The position numbers and the translations under genes were made by a program. 64,000 bases of DNA from Virgibacillus dokdonensis (GTDB lineage Bacteria; Bacillota; Bacilli; Bacillales; Amphibacillaceae), in assembly GCF_900166595.1 (NCBI RefSeq), contig NZ_LT745763.1, positions 1,458,814 to 1,522,813 on the forward strand, in the 5' to 3' direction. Shown piece by piece: positions 8,893 through 17,583 of the stretch. The notes below the pieces were generated by a model. The model was given only the letters and a program-made list of their open reading frames with translations, was not told where the DNA came from and ran no database searches. Within the stretch, counting starts at the first letter, position 1. Each line of letters opens with the position of its first letter.

Positions 8893-10341
8893 ATGCAAAC
8901 AGTAATACCGCATTGGCTTACTAAGCAGGCGGAGATATCACCTGAGCAAATAGCAATTCAAAATGGTAATGGAAGTACACTTACATTTCAACAGCTAAAG
9001 GAAAGTAGTCAGAATTATGCTAGAAAATTGGCTGCTTTAGGCGTGTCAAGCGGAACTCATGTTGCGGTGCTTTCAACGAATAAACAGGAGATGGTAGTTG
9101 CCATTCATGCATTAAGTTATTTGCAGGCAGTAGTTGTTTTACTAAATAGTAGATTAACAAGTGAGGAATTGACTTATCAATTGAAAGACGCTGAAGTGTC
9201 ATTCTTACTTTATGATGGATCATTAGCTCCTCTGTCCGAAGAAATACCTTTCTCACAAAGCCTATCTTTTACTGCTGTTAATCATTTACAGCCAAAAGAT
9301 GTGAAATTAGCAACAGAAATAAATTTGCAGACGCCGTTTACGATGATGTATACATCTGGCACAACAGGTTTTCCTAAAGGAGTGGTACATACATATGGAA
9401 ATCATTGGTGGAGTGCGGTAGGGAGTGCACTAAATCTAGGAATTCAAAAAGAAGATAAGTGGTTAGCTGTATTGCCTTTATTCCATGTTAGTGGTCTGTC
9501 CATTCTGATACGTAGTGTTATCTATGGGATGACTGTCTATTTATTAGAAAAGTTTAACAGAAAAAAGGTGCATCATGTGATTTTAACAAAAAAAATAACA
9601 ATGATTTCCGTAGTAACCGTTATGCTGCAGCAATTGTTAGACGAGTTAGGGGAAGATTCATATCCTGCATATTTACGCTGTATGTTATTAGGCGGAGGGC
9701 CAGCTCCAAAACCTTTGTTGGAACAAGCGAAAGAAAAAAACGTACCAGTTTTCCAATCTTTTGGGATGACTGAAACGGCTTCACAGATTGTTACATTAAG
9801 TGCTAAAGATGCTTTAAAGAAAATTGGTTCTGCGGGAAAACCTTTATTTCCGGCGCAATTAAAAATTAATACACCGGATGAAAACGGAGTTGGTGAAATA
9901 TTTGTTAAGGGACCGATGGTTACAAACGGCTATTATAATAATGAATCTGCAACAGTAAATGCCATTCACAATGGTTGGCTAGCTACAGGGGATTTAGGTT
10001 ATTTGGATAAGGAAGGTTACTTATATGTGGTTGACAGGCGGAGTGATTTAATTATTTCTGGTGGAGAAAATGTATATCCTTCCGAAGTAGAAAGCACAAT
10101 GGCACGTTTTCCGGGTATCAAAGAAGTTGGTGTGACAGGTAAAGCTGACCCGAAATGGGGGGAGGTTCCAGTTGCTTTTATTGTAACGGATCAAACCTAC
10201 AACCATGGGGAACTACAATGTTTTTTAACCGAACATTTAGCTGCTTATAAACGCCCCAAAGAAATACATGAGGTAGATTACTTACCACGTAATGCTTCTA
10301 ATAAGCTAGTTCGTCTAGAGTTGAAGAAATTAATAAAGTGA
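8893..10341 (+). CDS. menE: o-Succinylbenzoate-CoA ligase MenE
   Basis: This 482-residue ANL-superfamily adenylate-forming ligase activates o-succinylbenzoate with CoA. The AMP-binding P-loop YTSGTTGFPKG is at 153-163. Further motifs are QSFGMTETAS, the hinge region GWLATGDLG...DRRSDLIISGGENVYPSE, and the catalytic lysine in the C-terminal NKLVRLELKK. The start is the ATG at 8893 after AAGAGGTG; a GTG at 8884 overlaps the RBS and was not chosen. It has its own upstream gap and terminator, unlike the Bacillus order in which menE and menC directly follow menB. Confidence 0.93.
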   Translation: MQTVIPHWLTKQAEISPEQIAIQNGNGSTLTFQQLKESSQNYARKLAALGVSSGTHVAVLSTNKQEMVVAIHALSYLQAVVVLLNSRLTSEELTYQLKDAEVSFLLYDGSLAPLSEEIPFSQSLSFTAVNHLQPKDVKLATEINLQTPFTMMYTSGTTGFPKGVVHTYGNHWWSAVGSALNLGIQKEDKWLAVLPLFHVSGLSILIRSVIYGMTVYLLEKFNRKKVHHVILTKKITMISVVTVMLQQLLDELGEDSYPAYLRCMLLGGGPAPKPLLEQAKEKNVPVFQSFGMTETASQIVTLSAKDALKKIGSAGKPLFPAQLKINTPDENGVGEIFVKGPMVTNGYYNNESATVNAIHNGWLATGDLGYLDKEGYLYVVDRRSDLIISGGENVYPSEVESTMARFPGIKEVGVTGKADPKWGEVPVAFIVTDQTYNHGELQCFLTEHLAAYKRPKEIHEVDYLPRNASNKLVRLELKKLIK

Positions 10342-10364
10342 ATTATTACTCTGTTTAAATAGAT

Positions 10365-10406
10365 GGGAGCGATCTAGCAGGTAAATTAGATCAGCTCCTA
10401 TTTTTT
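10365..10406 (+). terminator. Terminator of menE
   Basis: The stem GGGAGCGATCTA/TAGATCAGCTCC is followed by TATTTTTT. The remaining bases to 10655 hold no gene that I can support. Confidence 0.75.
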
Positions 10407-10655
10407 AAAATTAATAAGAGTGGTGGTTTTTCTATCATTTAGAACATCGTGTAGACTTTTTCTTTATACCTAATGAAGCTTTAGTTCAACAAAGGATCTT
10501 AATAAAAATATATTGTCAATATTTTAGCTCAAAAAGAGCCGAATTTACCTATAAATATGTTCATTATTTCACAATTAATCTATAGAATATTTGAAGATTA
10601 CGTTGTATAATTAATCTATCCTAGTAAATAATATCTAGAAAAGGTGGTTATTATT

Positions 10656-11096
10656 ATGGCTAAATCTACATTTCGAGCCGCTGCTCAACTGCAGGATGGT
10701 GTTCAAGTTAAAGTTAAATCAAGAAATTTTGAAATTACAGTCGATGAACCTAAGAACTTAGGTGGTACAGATACGGGAATGAACCCAGTGGAATTAGTGC
10801 TTGGTGCTCTTGGAGCTTGTCAAGCAATTGTTGCACGAGTTTTTGCTAAAAAATTTAATATTGAATTTAGTGACTTTTGGATTGAATTGGAAGGTGACTT
10901 AGATCCAGATGGTTTTATGCACAAAGCGGATGTGAGAAAAGGTTATTCGGAAATCCGTTACAACGTGCATATAAAAACCGACGCACCTCAAGAAAAAGTA
11001 AAAGAGTTTGTTGCATTTATTGAAGATACTTGCCCAGTAGGGGATACATTGGCAAATCCAGTTAATACAAAGTTAAATAACATTGTTATCGAATAA
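10656..11096 (+). CDS. OsmC/Ohr-family protein
   Basis: This 146-residue OsmC-fold protein starts at the ATG at 10656 (RBS AAGGTGG; the upstream in-frame start at 10644 lies inside the RBS). The two family cysteines are Cys55 in GALGACQA and Cys126 in EDTCPVGD. In Ohr/OsmC proteins this pair reduces organic hydroperoxides. The sequence around them (MNPVELVLGALGAC, VGDTLANPV) is closer to the YhfA-like OsmC branch, whose substrate is less clear. It is monocistronic with a strong terminator. Confidence 0.85.
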   Translation: MAKSTFRAAAQLQDGVQVKVKSRNFEITVDEPKNLGGTDTGMNPVELVLGALGACQAIVARVFAKKFNIEFSDFWIELEGDLDPDGFMHKADVRKGYSEIRYNVHIKTDAPQEKVKEFVAFIEDTCPVGDTLANPVNTKLNNIVIE

Positions 11097-11112
11097 TGCT
11101 GTTTTACTTCAG

Positions 11113-11145
11113 CAAGGATAGGGGATGCTCCCTATCCTTGTTTTT
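11113..11145 (+). terminator. Terminator of the OsmC-family gene
   Basis: A perfect 11-bp stem (CAAGGATAGGG/CCCTATCCTTG), with a 6-base loop, is followed by TTTTT. Confidence 0.9.
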
Positions 11146-11307
11146 ATGTTTTTGACAATCGCACGTTTTTCGCTTTAGAACGAACATGTTTTTATTGAAA
11201 AGTGTATATTAGCTAAAAAAAATGATATTGCCCTTTTTGTCATCTTAGTTCGTTTAATTGTAAATATTAGAGTAACTACAATAGAACAATTAGTTTTCAC
11301 AAAGAAG

Positions 11308-11336
11308 TTGACTTACATGGGTTATTAATGTAATAT
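11308..11336 (+). promoter_or_regulatory. Promoter of the XRE regulator pair
   Basis: TTGACT and TAATAT are separated by 17 bases. An imperfect dyad, AATGTAA ... TTGCATT (about 11327-11348), overlaps the -10 and start region. It is a reasonable candidate for an autoregulatory operator of the small HTH protein encoded next; this is inference. Confidence 0.6.
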
Positions 11337-11381
11337 ATAAATTGCATTAAGTTATATATATATTACTTTTGGTGGTGGATC

Positions 11382-11576
11382 ATGGCAAATAAAATAAAAT
11401 TGGCACGAGTTGAGAAAGGGTTAACACAGGCTCAACTTGCCAAAAGAGTTCATGCGACAAGACAAACGATAGGCCTTATTGAAAAAAGTAAATATAACCC
11501 AAGTTTAAACTTATGTATTGCAATAGCGAAGGAGTTAGGAAAGTCATTAGATGATTTATTTTGGGAGGAATCATAA
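11382..11576 (+). CDS. Small XRE-family HTH transcriptional regulator
   Basis: The whole 64-residue protein is one HTH_3 (Cro/CI) domain. KLARVEKGLTQAQLAKRV forms the first helices, ATRQTIGLIE the recognition helix, and YNPSLNLCIAIAKELGKSLDDLFW the rest. It resembles the many small Bacillus regulators (YgzD/YozG-like) that sit before a membrane-protein gene. The stop codon abuts the next start (TAA-ATG), so the two are co-translated. Targets are unknown; autoregulation is likely from the promoter dyad. Confidence 0.88.
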   Translation: MANKIKLARVEKGLTQAQLAKRVHATRQTIGLIEKSKYNPSLNLCIAIAKELGKSLDDLFWEES

Positions 11577-12044
11577 ATGAAACGTTCTTTTATACATGTT
11601 TTTTTACCGGAAGATGAATATAAGCAGATGCGAATAGTAACCATTTTAGTTGAAGTAGCTGTTATTGTCTCAGCCCTACTGATGCTATGTTTATTCGCCG
11701 GTAGCTGGTTCAATTGGCATATGGGTGGATATTTGACCGCATTTTTTATCTTTGGTTTTATTTTATTTTACACTTATGTACGCTATATTCTGTCAGGTAT
11801 GGAATATGCAGAGATAGCAGGTGAGATTAATTACAACAAAGCTAAAAGGAAAGTGTATAGTCAATCGATTCGTTTTGGAATTATTTTCAGTATAGTAATG
11901 TTTGTTACAAGAGGTATTCCAAATAATTGGATAGGTGTTTTAGATATCATAGGTCCATCGATACTTGCTACAATTTTTTACTTTATTTTTGATCGTCTTT
12001 CATTAAAAAAATCATACAAGAAAAATAAAGACTTATTGGATTAA
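11577..12044 (+). CDS. Membrane protein of unknown function paired with the XRE regulator
   Basis: This 155-residue protein has four predicted membrane segments (about residues 20-45, 50-72, 98-117 and 122-142) and a basic C-terminus (LKKSYKKNKD). No catalytic motif is visible. Comparable XRE/membrane pairs are common in Firmicutes, where the second protein is usually a DUF3278- or DUF6773-like membrane protein; I cannot assign one from sequence alone. It begins immediately after the regulator stop codon. Confidence 0.7.
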   Translation: MKRSFIHVFLPEDEYKQMRIVTILVEVAVIVSALLMLCLFAGSWFNWHMGGYLTAFFIFGFILFYTYVRYILSGMEYAEIAGEINYNKAKRKVYSQSIRFGIIFSIVMFVTRGIPNNWIGVLDIIGPSILATIFYFIFDRLSLKKSYKKNKDLLD

Positions 12045-12090
12045 TCCAATGTATATGTGTAAACCAATTAATGAATAGAATGACTTAATT

Positions 12091-12121
12091 AAAAAGTGAC
12101 ATAAATAAACGTCGCTTTTTT
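12091..12121 (+). terminator. Terminator of the XRE operon
   Basis: The stem AAAAAGTGAC/GTCGCTTTTT (one G-T pair) with a T-rich 3' arm lies 47 bases after the stop codon. Confidence 0.75.
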
Positions 12122-12163
12122 GTACTATAGGAGATAGCTTCGGGATAAGAAAATAACTGATTA

Positions 12164-12355
12164 ACTACGTCCGCTGCAGCAACTAGGCAACTTCACTCCA
12201 TCGCCCTAAGTTAAGACTTCAATCCGTGCCTAAGAGGAAGGTCGAATAAACAGGGGCTTACCGCCCGACATGGCATACCCCTGTTTTAGTGGGAGGATTC
12301 CTAAATCTTTAGTTGATGCTTCCTAGTCGCCACGTTGTTAAACGGGCGTTCCGAT
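12164..12355 (-). repeat. Dispersed repeat B, copy 1 (minus orientation)
   Basis: On the minus strand it begins with ACGCCCGTTTAACAACGT and ends with GCGATGGAGTGAAGTTGCC and TAGTTGCT. Both ends match copy 2 at 18709-18850. The middle differs and carries its own hairpin (AACAGGGG/CCCCTGTT). A TACTATAGGAG fragment resembling the start of repeat A (12123-12133) lies just upstream. No gene is present in 12045-12461. Confidence 0.55.
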
Positions 12356-12461
12356 CGTTTGTTCTCTCACATGTGCTTCTTTTTTAATCAGTCATTTAAA
12401 ATGGACTTTTTATGAATACGAAATTAGAATAAGAGTAGTAGCTTTGAATTGGGGTGATGTA

Positions 12462-13811
12462 ATGAGCATAGTTGAACAAAAATTAGGGAGTCAGCCTGTT
12501 AAAAAGAGCTTTTTTCAGTATTTTCTCCCTACTATTCTAGGTATGATGCTTATGTCCGTAAATATCGTCATTGATGGTATATTTGTTGGTAATGGTGTAG
12601 GCTCCCTTGCTTTAGCAAGTGTAAATATAGCAGTTCCTGTTTTTTCAATTATTATTTCCATTTCTTTATTAATTGGTGTTGGTGGTGGGACGTTATACTC
12701 CATTGCAGTTGGGTCTGGCGATAAAGAGAGAGCAAAGCGTTTATACACCATTTCTATCGTGCTTGTAACGATAATAAGCCTATGTATTAGTGTTTTTGGG
12801 CTCCTATTTATGGAGCCTTTAGCAAGGCTCTTTGGAGCAAATGCTGAAACATTGCCCTATGCTTTAGACTATATGCGTATTTTGTTTCTGTTTTCATTAG
12901 TCTTAGCTTTGGAAGTATGTTTAAGTATTTTCGTGCGAAATGATGGTGACCCACAATTAGCGATGATCGGTTTAATTGTGGCAGCCATTGTTAATGTTAT
13001 TTTAAACTACGTAATGATATTTATCCTTGAATGGGAAGTTACTGGAGCTGCGATTGCTACTTCAGTGGCAACACTTATTGGTTTAATCATTTATTCGTTG
13101 CATTTCTTTAAAAAAGGCTCTGGTCTAAAATTGACAAAAATAGTCTGGAAGAAGGCCGATTTGAAACAAATAAGCGCCATTGGTCTACCTAGCTTTTTAT
13201 CCGAAGCAGGTATTGGTGTTTTTGTAATGGGGTACAATATTGCCATTGCTTATTATGCTGGTACAAATGGGCTGGCAGCTTTTTCAGTAATTAACTATTT
13301 GCATACTTTTATGTTACTCGCATTTATCGGTATAGGTTCATCCATTCAACCTATGATTAGTTATTATTATGGGGCCAAAAAATTTACTTCTATTAAAGAA
13401 ACAGTGAAAATTGCAGAAATAACCGGTTTTCTGCTTGGTGGTTTATTTCTAGTTATTGGTTACTTAGGTGCGGATTTGCTTGTATCTATTTTTGGGGTCG
13501 ATTCCAATGAAATTAAAGACCTGGCTGTAAGAGGGATTAAATTGTTTTTCTTAGGGTACTTGTTTATGGGAGTGAATTTTATTTATATGACATACTATCA
13601 ATCTATTGGCTACGTTCGTCCATCAGTGGGCATAACGCTGTTCCGAGGATTTATTTTATTAATTGCTATGCTTCTTATCTTGCCAATGTTATTAGGAACT
13701 ACAGGTGTCTGGCTTGCACTACCAGTGTCGGAGACGATCGTTGCTCTTGTACTTTTATTGGTAGCCAGAAAAGGAGTTATGCATAATCAATTAGAGATAA
13801 GAGGCTTTTAA
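12462..13811 (+). CDS. MATE-family multidrug/cation efflux transporter
   Basis: The 449-residue protein has twelve hydrophobic segments in two similar halves, as expected for MATE exporters. Family features include SVNIVIDGIFVGNGVG near residue 25, GVGGGTLYSIAVGSG, and the NYLHTFMLLAFIGIGSSIQPMISYYYGAK block of the second half. It exports drugs or cations by Na+ or H+ antiport; its substrate is unknown. The start is the ATG at 12462 after GGGGTGAT; the TTG at 12444 has no RBS. It is a single gene with a terminator. Confidence 0.88.
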   Translation: MSIVEQKLGSQPVKKSFFQYFLPTILGMMLMSVNIVIDGIFVGNGVGSLALASVNIAVPVFSIIISISLLIGVGGGTLYSIAVGSGDKERAKRLYTISIVLVTIISLCISVFGLLFMEPLARLFGANAETLPYALDYMRILFLFSLVLALEVCLSIFVRNDGDPQLAMIGLIVAAIVNVILNYVMIFILEWEVTGAAIATSVATLIGLIIYSLHFFKKGSGLKLTKIVWKKADLKQISAIGLPSFLSEAGIGVFVMGYNIAIAYYAGTNGLAAFSVINYLHTFMLLAFIGIGSSIQPMISYYYGAKKFTSIKETVKIAEITGFLLGGLFLVIGYLGADLLVSIFGVDSNEIKDLAVRGIKLFFLGYLFMGVNFIYMTYYQSIGYVRPSVGITLFRGFILLIAMLLILPMLLGTTGVWLALPVSETIVALVLLLVARKGVMHNQLEIRGF

Positions 13812-13837
13812 TAGATGAAGATTGATCAACATTATTT

Positions 13838-13863
13838 ACTCGCTAATTATAGCGAGTTTTTTT
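13838..13863 (+). terminator. Terminator of the MATE gene
   Basis: The stem ACTCGCT/AGCGAGT has a 6-base loop and is followed by seven T residues. Confidence 0.85.
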
Positions 13864-14068
13864 ACGCTCTAGGAAAGGATGAATTTTGGTGTAAACAACA
13901 GCTTGTTTTGTCGATCAACCAAGTTTTTAACTTCTTAAATAGGTAATAAGTTGTCTAAAAAGGCGCTATTAACGATTAAGATTGGCAAATGATATGTACG
14001 TATCGTATTGGTTTTCCATACATGCTTTTTAATGAAAAAGAAACACTATACGATAGGAGGTGTTTGAA

Positions 14069-14380
14069 ATGGAAAAGCAAAAATATTACGTTCAAATGGG
14101 ATCAGGAGAAATATCAAGGGTGAAGTATCACAATAATGATGAATTTGTTATTTACGCAACGGAGCAAGAAATTATACAATTACGTGAAGCCTTTGATGAA
14201 GCAAATGCTTCTGGAATACGTTCATTCTTTCGGGCACATATTCCAGCAGTTCCTTACCATAATGATGCAGCAAATGATGAGTATGACAGTGATATGATCA
14301 AGGCGTTCAAACTTGTACATGATTTAGGAGATGAAAAAACGAGAGCGCATATTCAAGAAATGGGCATTTTAGATACGTAA
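14069..14380 (+). CDS. Small acidic protein of unknown function
   Basis: The protein is 103 residues, with a start at the ATG at 14069 after a perfect TAGGAGGTG site. It is soluble and acidic, with no cysteine and no signal peptide. The N-terminal part (YYVQMGSGEISRVKY) looks beta-stranded, and the rest is mostly helical. I do not recognise a domain. Standalone expression is likely, since 100-plus bases flank it on both sides. Clean RBS and codon use support a real gene. Confidence 0.7.
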   Translation: MEKQKYYVQMGSGEISRVKYHNNDEFVIYATEQEIIQLREAFDEANASGIRSFFRAHIPAVPYHNDAANDEYDSDMIKAFKLVHDLGDEKTRAHIQEMGILDT

Positions 14381-14515
14381 TTACAAGACAAAAGAAGAAC
14401 CGTTAAAATTTAATTTATTATGCCATTTGTGTGAGTGAAGGTTTATCTATTGGTATAGACAGGAATAGAATAGTAAGGGAAATGAATCTTGCTCACACAA
14501 GGAGGTATATTGGAG

Positions 14516-15046
14516 ATGAATAAACGACGCATCGTTTATAGCACGACCCTGCTTATCATTATCATGTTGTTATCGCTTGTAGTATTGCATATACAAACGC
14601 CAACTGCTTCAGGAGATGCGCTAAAAGAAACAGCGCAAGCTACTGTTAATGCAGAAGTCAACCCGTTAACGGAAGAAAAAATAACGAACATAACAGAACA
14701 ATTTATGGATATTTTACTGCAACCTATTCATAGAGATTATCGTGTGAAGAAATTAGGTTCTAAACAAGATCTGTATGAAGAGTTTAGCTCCGTTGCTACA
14801 TATTCAGTTGCTAAACCTTTTGTAGAGTATTATTATAGGGAAAAGAGTGGTGGTCTGTACCTTCGTCCAACGAGTAAGCCAGCTTGGTTTTTAAAAGGGG
14901 AGCCTTATGAAATCACTGAGCAAAGTGATAATCAAGTTATTGTAACACAAACAAACGAAACAACTTTTTATGGAGATTACACAATAAAATTCGCATTTTC
15001 CTTTGATAAACAATGGAAAATAACAAATATTGAATATCCTAAATGA
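14516..15046 (+). CDS. Membrane-anchored or secreted protein of unknown function
   Basis: The protein is 176 residues. It starts at the ATG at 14516 behind AAGGAGG; an in-frame TTG six bases upstream is an alternative. A basic N-terminus and one hydrophobic segment (about residues 6-26) form a signal anchor, and no lipobox cysteine is present. The extracytoplasmic part (residues 27-176) ends in a beta-rich region (TTFYGDYTIKFAFSFDKQWKITNIEYP) that resembles the NTF2-like or DUF-type domains of small Bacillus envelope proteins. No motif permits a function. Confidence 0.7.
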   Translation: MNKRRIVYSTTLLIIIMLLSLVVLHIQTPTASGDALKETAQATVNAEVNPLTEEKITNITEQFMDILLQPIHRDYRVKKLGSKQDLYEEFSSVATYSVAKPFVEYYYREKSGGLYLRPTSKPAWFLKGEPYEITEQSDNQVIVTQTNETTFYGDYTIKFAFSFDKQWKITNIEYPK

Positions 15047-15289
15047 ATCTTATGCCATCAAAATGGTAAAATGGACCAATATTGTAGTAACTGTATAGGC
15101 ATATTTTTATATGGGGACATTTCATCCATATAAGACTAGGGATAGAGGCTTGTCTACTACAGCTTACAGTTTTTATAGAAATGTTAGGGATTTTACCGGA
15201 ATGGGTTGTCAGATAAATAGTGTTTGTGATGAAACACGAAAATGAAATTCATTTAAAGGTAATGAAGTACTAGAGAAGGCGTTGAAAAA

Positions 15290-15757
15290 ATGTATACATT
15301 TAAAGATTATTACCATAATGAAGTAAAATTATCCTTTGCAGATCAACCCTATTCTAATTCTCCGCTTCATGTTTGGGTCATATGCGTATATAAAGATAAA
15401 TGGCTGTTGACGAAGCATAAAGAAAGGGGATTGGAATTTCCAGGAGGGAAAGTAGAAAGAGGGGAAAGTGCAAAAGAAGCAGCTATTAGAGAAATTAAAG
15501 AAGAAACTGGAGGCATTGTTGAAAAAATAAGCTATGTTGGTCAATATTTTGTTTCTGGTAAGTTTGAAAATGTCATTAAAAATGTCTATTTCGCAACAAT
15601 TTGTTCATTGGAGAAACAAAAGACATATTATGAAACTTGTGGACCTGTTCTACTAGAACACATCCCTGTAGATGTGAAGCAACGTGAAGAGTACAGTTTT
15701 ATGATGAAAGACGGTGTGTTAACGTATTGTTTATCACATTTGAACTTACAGTTGTGA
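15290..15757 (+). CDS. ytkD: Nudix hydrolase YtkD (8-oxo-dGTP/RNA pyrophosphohydrolase type)
   Basis: This 155-residue Nudix protein is very close to what I recall of B. subtilis YtkD (158 residues), including YKFKDYY-like start, HVWVIC and FPGGKVE. The Nudix box runs from Gly53 to about residue 75 (GX5EX7REXXEEXG: REIKEETGG). YtkD hydrolyses 8-oxo-dGTP and has also been linked to RNA 5' pyrophosphate removal. In Bacillus it is a neighbour of the men genes and pckA, as here. Start ATG at 15290; RBS is weak (GAGAAGG). Confidence 0.9.
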   Translation: MYTFKDYYHNEVKLSFADQPYSNSPLHVWVICVYKDKWLLTKHKERGLEFPGGKVERGESAKEAAIREIKEETGGIVEKISYVGQYFVSGKFENVIKNVYFATICSLEKQKTYYETCGPVLLEHIPVDVKQREEYSFMMKDGVLTYCLSHLNLQL

Positions 15758-15859
15758 AATAAGTATGTTAAACGCACTAGGAGCTCGCTGTATCGCCATA
15801 TATGGTTTTATAGTCCATCGTTGTTTTGGTAAGGTTTTCCAAACATGCAATTGCCTTTT

Positions 15860-15909
15860 CTATTAAAGATCTATACGGCAGTAATTTCTGCCGTATAGAT
15901 CTTTAATAG
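15860..15909. terminator. 22-bp perfect hairpin between convergent ytkD and the ABC operon
   Basis: Arms at 15860-15881 and 15888-15909 are perfectly complementary around the loop TAATTT. Terminal T/A runs are short (CTATTAAAG...). It probably works as a bidirectional terminator for ytkD (plus) and the YtlACD-type operon (minus). Confidence 0.65.
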
Positions 15910-15975
15910 TATCTAGTGTACGAGAAACCACAGCTTTTACGGGGTTACAAGTCGATGCTGCATTTCAAGCCTGTT

Positions 15976-16776
15976 TTATTTGATTAACCAGCTTTCTATT
16001 TTTTCTACAAGCTTATACATGATAGCTGCAAAAATAGCTATTAATACTAAACTCATCATAACAAGCGAGAAGTCAAACACTTGAAAGCCATAAATAATTA
16101 AATAACCTAACCCTTGTTTTGAAACAAGAAATTCACCCACAATGACGCCAACCCAGGAAAGCCCAACATTTACTTTTAGTGTAGAAATCATCGTTGGTAA
16201 TGTGGCAGGGAAAATGGCGTGCTGAAAAATTTGCCGTTTAGTTGCTCCAAAACTTTGCAGTACTTTTGCGTAATTAGGGTCTACTTCATTAAATGCTGAA
16301 TAGACGACAAGTGTTGTAATGATTACGGATATAATGGCTCCCATTGCAATAATGGATACATATCCCGGCCCTAATGCAACAATGATTATCGGACCTAATG
16401 CTACTTTAGGCATAGCATTTAAGATAACAAGATAAGGATCTAATATGTTAGATAAACGCTTGGAAAACCATAGGGAGGTGGCAAGGAAAATACCTACAAT
16501 AGTTCCAATCAAAAATCCAGCGACTGTTTCTAATAAAGTGACTTGCATATGTGCAAGAAGTGACCCATCTTTCATCTTATCTACAATGACTTGATATATC
16601 GTAGAAGGAGAGCTAAACAATAGTGGGTCGATCCAGTAAAATCGACTAGCGATCTCCCAAAGGAATACAAAACTGATTAGGATTAAAAGTTGCCAAATAA
16701 GCACATGCTTTTTTTCTTTTTGGACAGAGGATAAATATTGTTGAAATAATTGTTCTTCGGCATTGCTTTGAGCCAT
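15976..16776 (-). CDS. ytlD: ABC transporter permease (YtlD/SsuC/ThiX type)
   Basis: This 266-residue permease has six predicted membrane segments. The EAA-type cytoplasmic loop is around residues 172-195 ([21 protein letters not shown], interrupted here by reporting style). It belongs to the nitrate/sulfonate/taurine/pyrimidine branch of BPD permeases. It is the last gene of a three-gene minus-strand operon and starts 3 bases after the ATPase gene. The solute is unknown; neighbours do not indicate one. The symbol follows the Bacillus ytlACD order and is provisional. Confidence 0.85.
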   Translation of the reverse strand: MAQSNAEEQLFQQYLSSVQKEKKHVLIWQLLILISFVFLWEIASRFYWIDPLLFSSPSTIYQVIVDKMKDGSLLAHMQVTLLETVAGFLIGTIVGIFLATSLWFSKRLSNILDPYLVILNAMPKVALGPIIIVALGPGYVSIIAMGAIISVIITTLVVYSAFNEVDPNYAKVLQSFGATKRQIFQHAIFPATLPTMISTLKVNVGLSWVGVIVGEFLVSKQGLGYLIIYGFQVFDFSLVMMSLVLIAIFAAIMYKLVEKIESWLIK

Positions 16777-16779
16777 CCC

Positions 16780-17571
16780 TTATTTACCTCCTCCTAAGAA
16801 TGCGACATTTTTGCGATTATCCAATTCATCCCATACTTTATCAAATAATAGCTGATATTTAGGATGCCTTCTTGCTAGAAATGGTTGTTCATTACGTAGC
16901 TCGATAGGTACGTCAAATACTTTTGATATGGTTCCAGGGTTTGTATCCATGACAAAGATACGGTCACTCATAGCAATGGCCTCGCCAATATCATGAGTAA
17001 CAAGTACGGTTGTTTTACGGTATGTTTTTAACAGTATTGCGACTAAATCCTCTAACTTTAACTTTGTTTGGTAGTCTAAAGCAGAGAAAGGTTCATCAAA
17101 CAGTAAAATCATCGGGTCATTGATCAAAGTTCGTACGAGGGCTGCTCGTTGCCGCATCCCTCCTGATAATGCATCAGGATATGCAGCAGCTACATGCTCT
17201 ATTCCCACTTCTTGTAATAGCTCCATACCTTTTTCTTTTATTTTATTCGTAGCTGTCTGATTTATTTTCGGCCCTAAAAGGATATTATCTAATATGCTTT
17301 TCCATGGAAATAAATAGTCTTGTTGCAGCATATAGCCTATTTCTGAAGAAGGGGATTGGATTGCTTTTTCTTTTAAGCTAGCATTTCCTTCTGTAGGCTG
17401 GATAATACCTGCCATAATAGAAAGAATCGTCGATTTCCCACAACCACTTGGTCCTAATAATGAAATAAACTCCCCTTCTTGAATAGATATAGAAATATCC
17501 TTTAATGCTTTTGTAGCTCCTTGCTTAGAAAAGTAGTAATGAGTAATATTTTCTAATGTTAAAAGTGTCAT
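16780..17571 (-). CDS. ytlC: ABC transporter ATP-binding protein (YtlC/SsuB type)
   Basis: The 263-residue ATPase contains Walker A GPSGCGKST (40-48), a Q-loop (MLQQDYLFPW), signature LSGGMRQRA (135-143), Walker B ILLFDEPFSALD (from 155) and the switch His in LVTHDIGEA. The start is the ATG at 17571, preceded by AAGGGGAG at good spacing; an adjacent in-frame GTG at 17574 is also possible. It energises import with the permease and binding protein encoded on either side. Confidence 0.9.
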   Translation of the reverse strand: MTLLTLENITHYYFSKQGATKALKDISISIQEGEFISLLGPSGCGKSTILSIMAGIIQPTEGNASLKEKAIQSPSSEIGYMLQQDYLFPWKSILDNILLGPKINQTATNKIKEKGMELLQEVGIEHVAAAYPDALSGGMRQRAALVRTLINDPMILLFDEPFSALDYQTKLKLEDLVAILLKTYRKTTVLVTHDIGEAIAMSDRIFVMDTNPGTISKVFDVPIELRNEQPFLARRHPKYQLLFDKVWDELDNRKNVAFLGGGK

Positions 17572-17583
17572 CACACACTCCCC

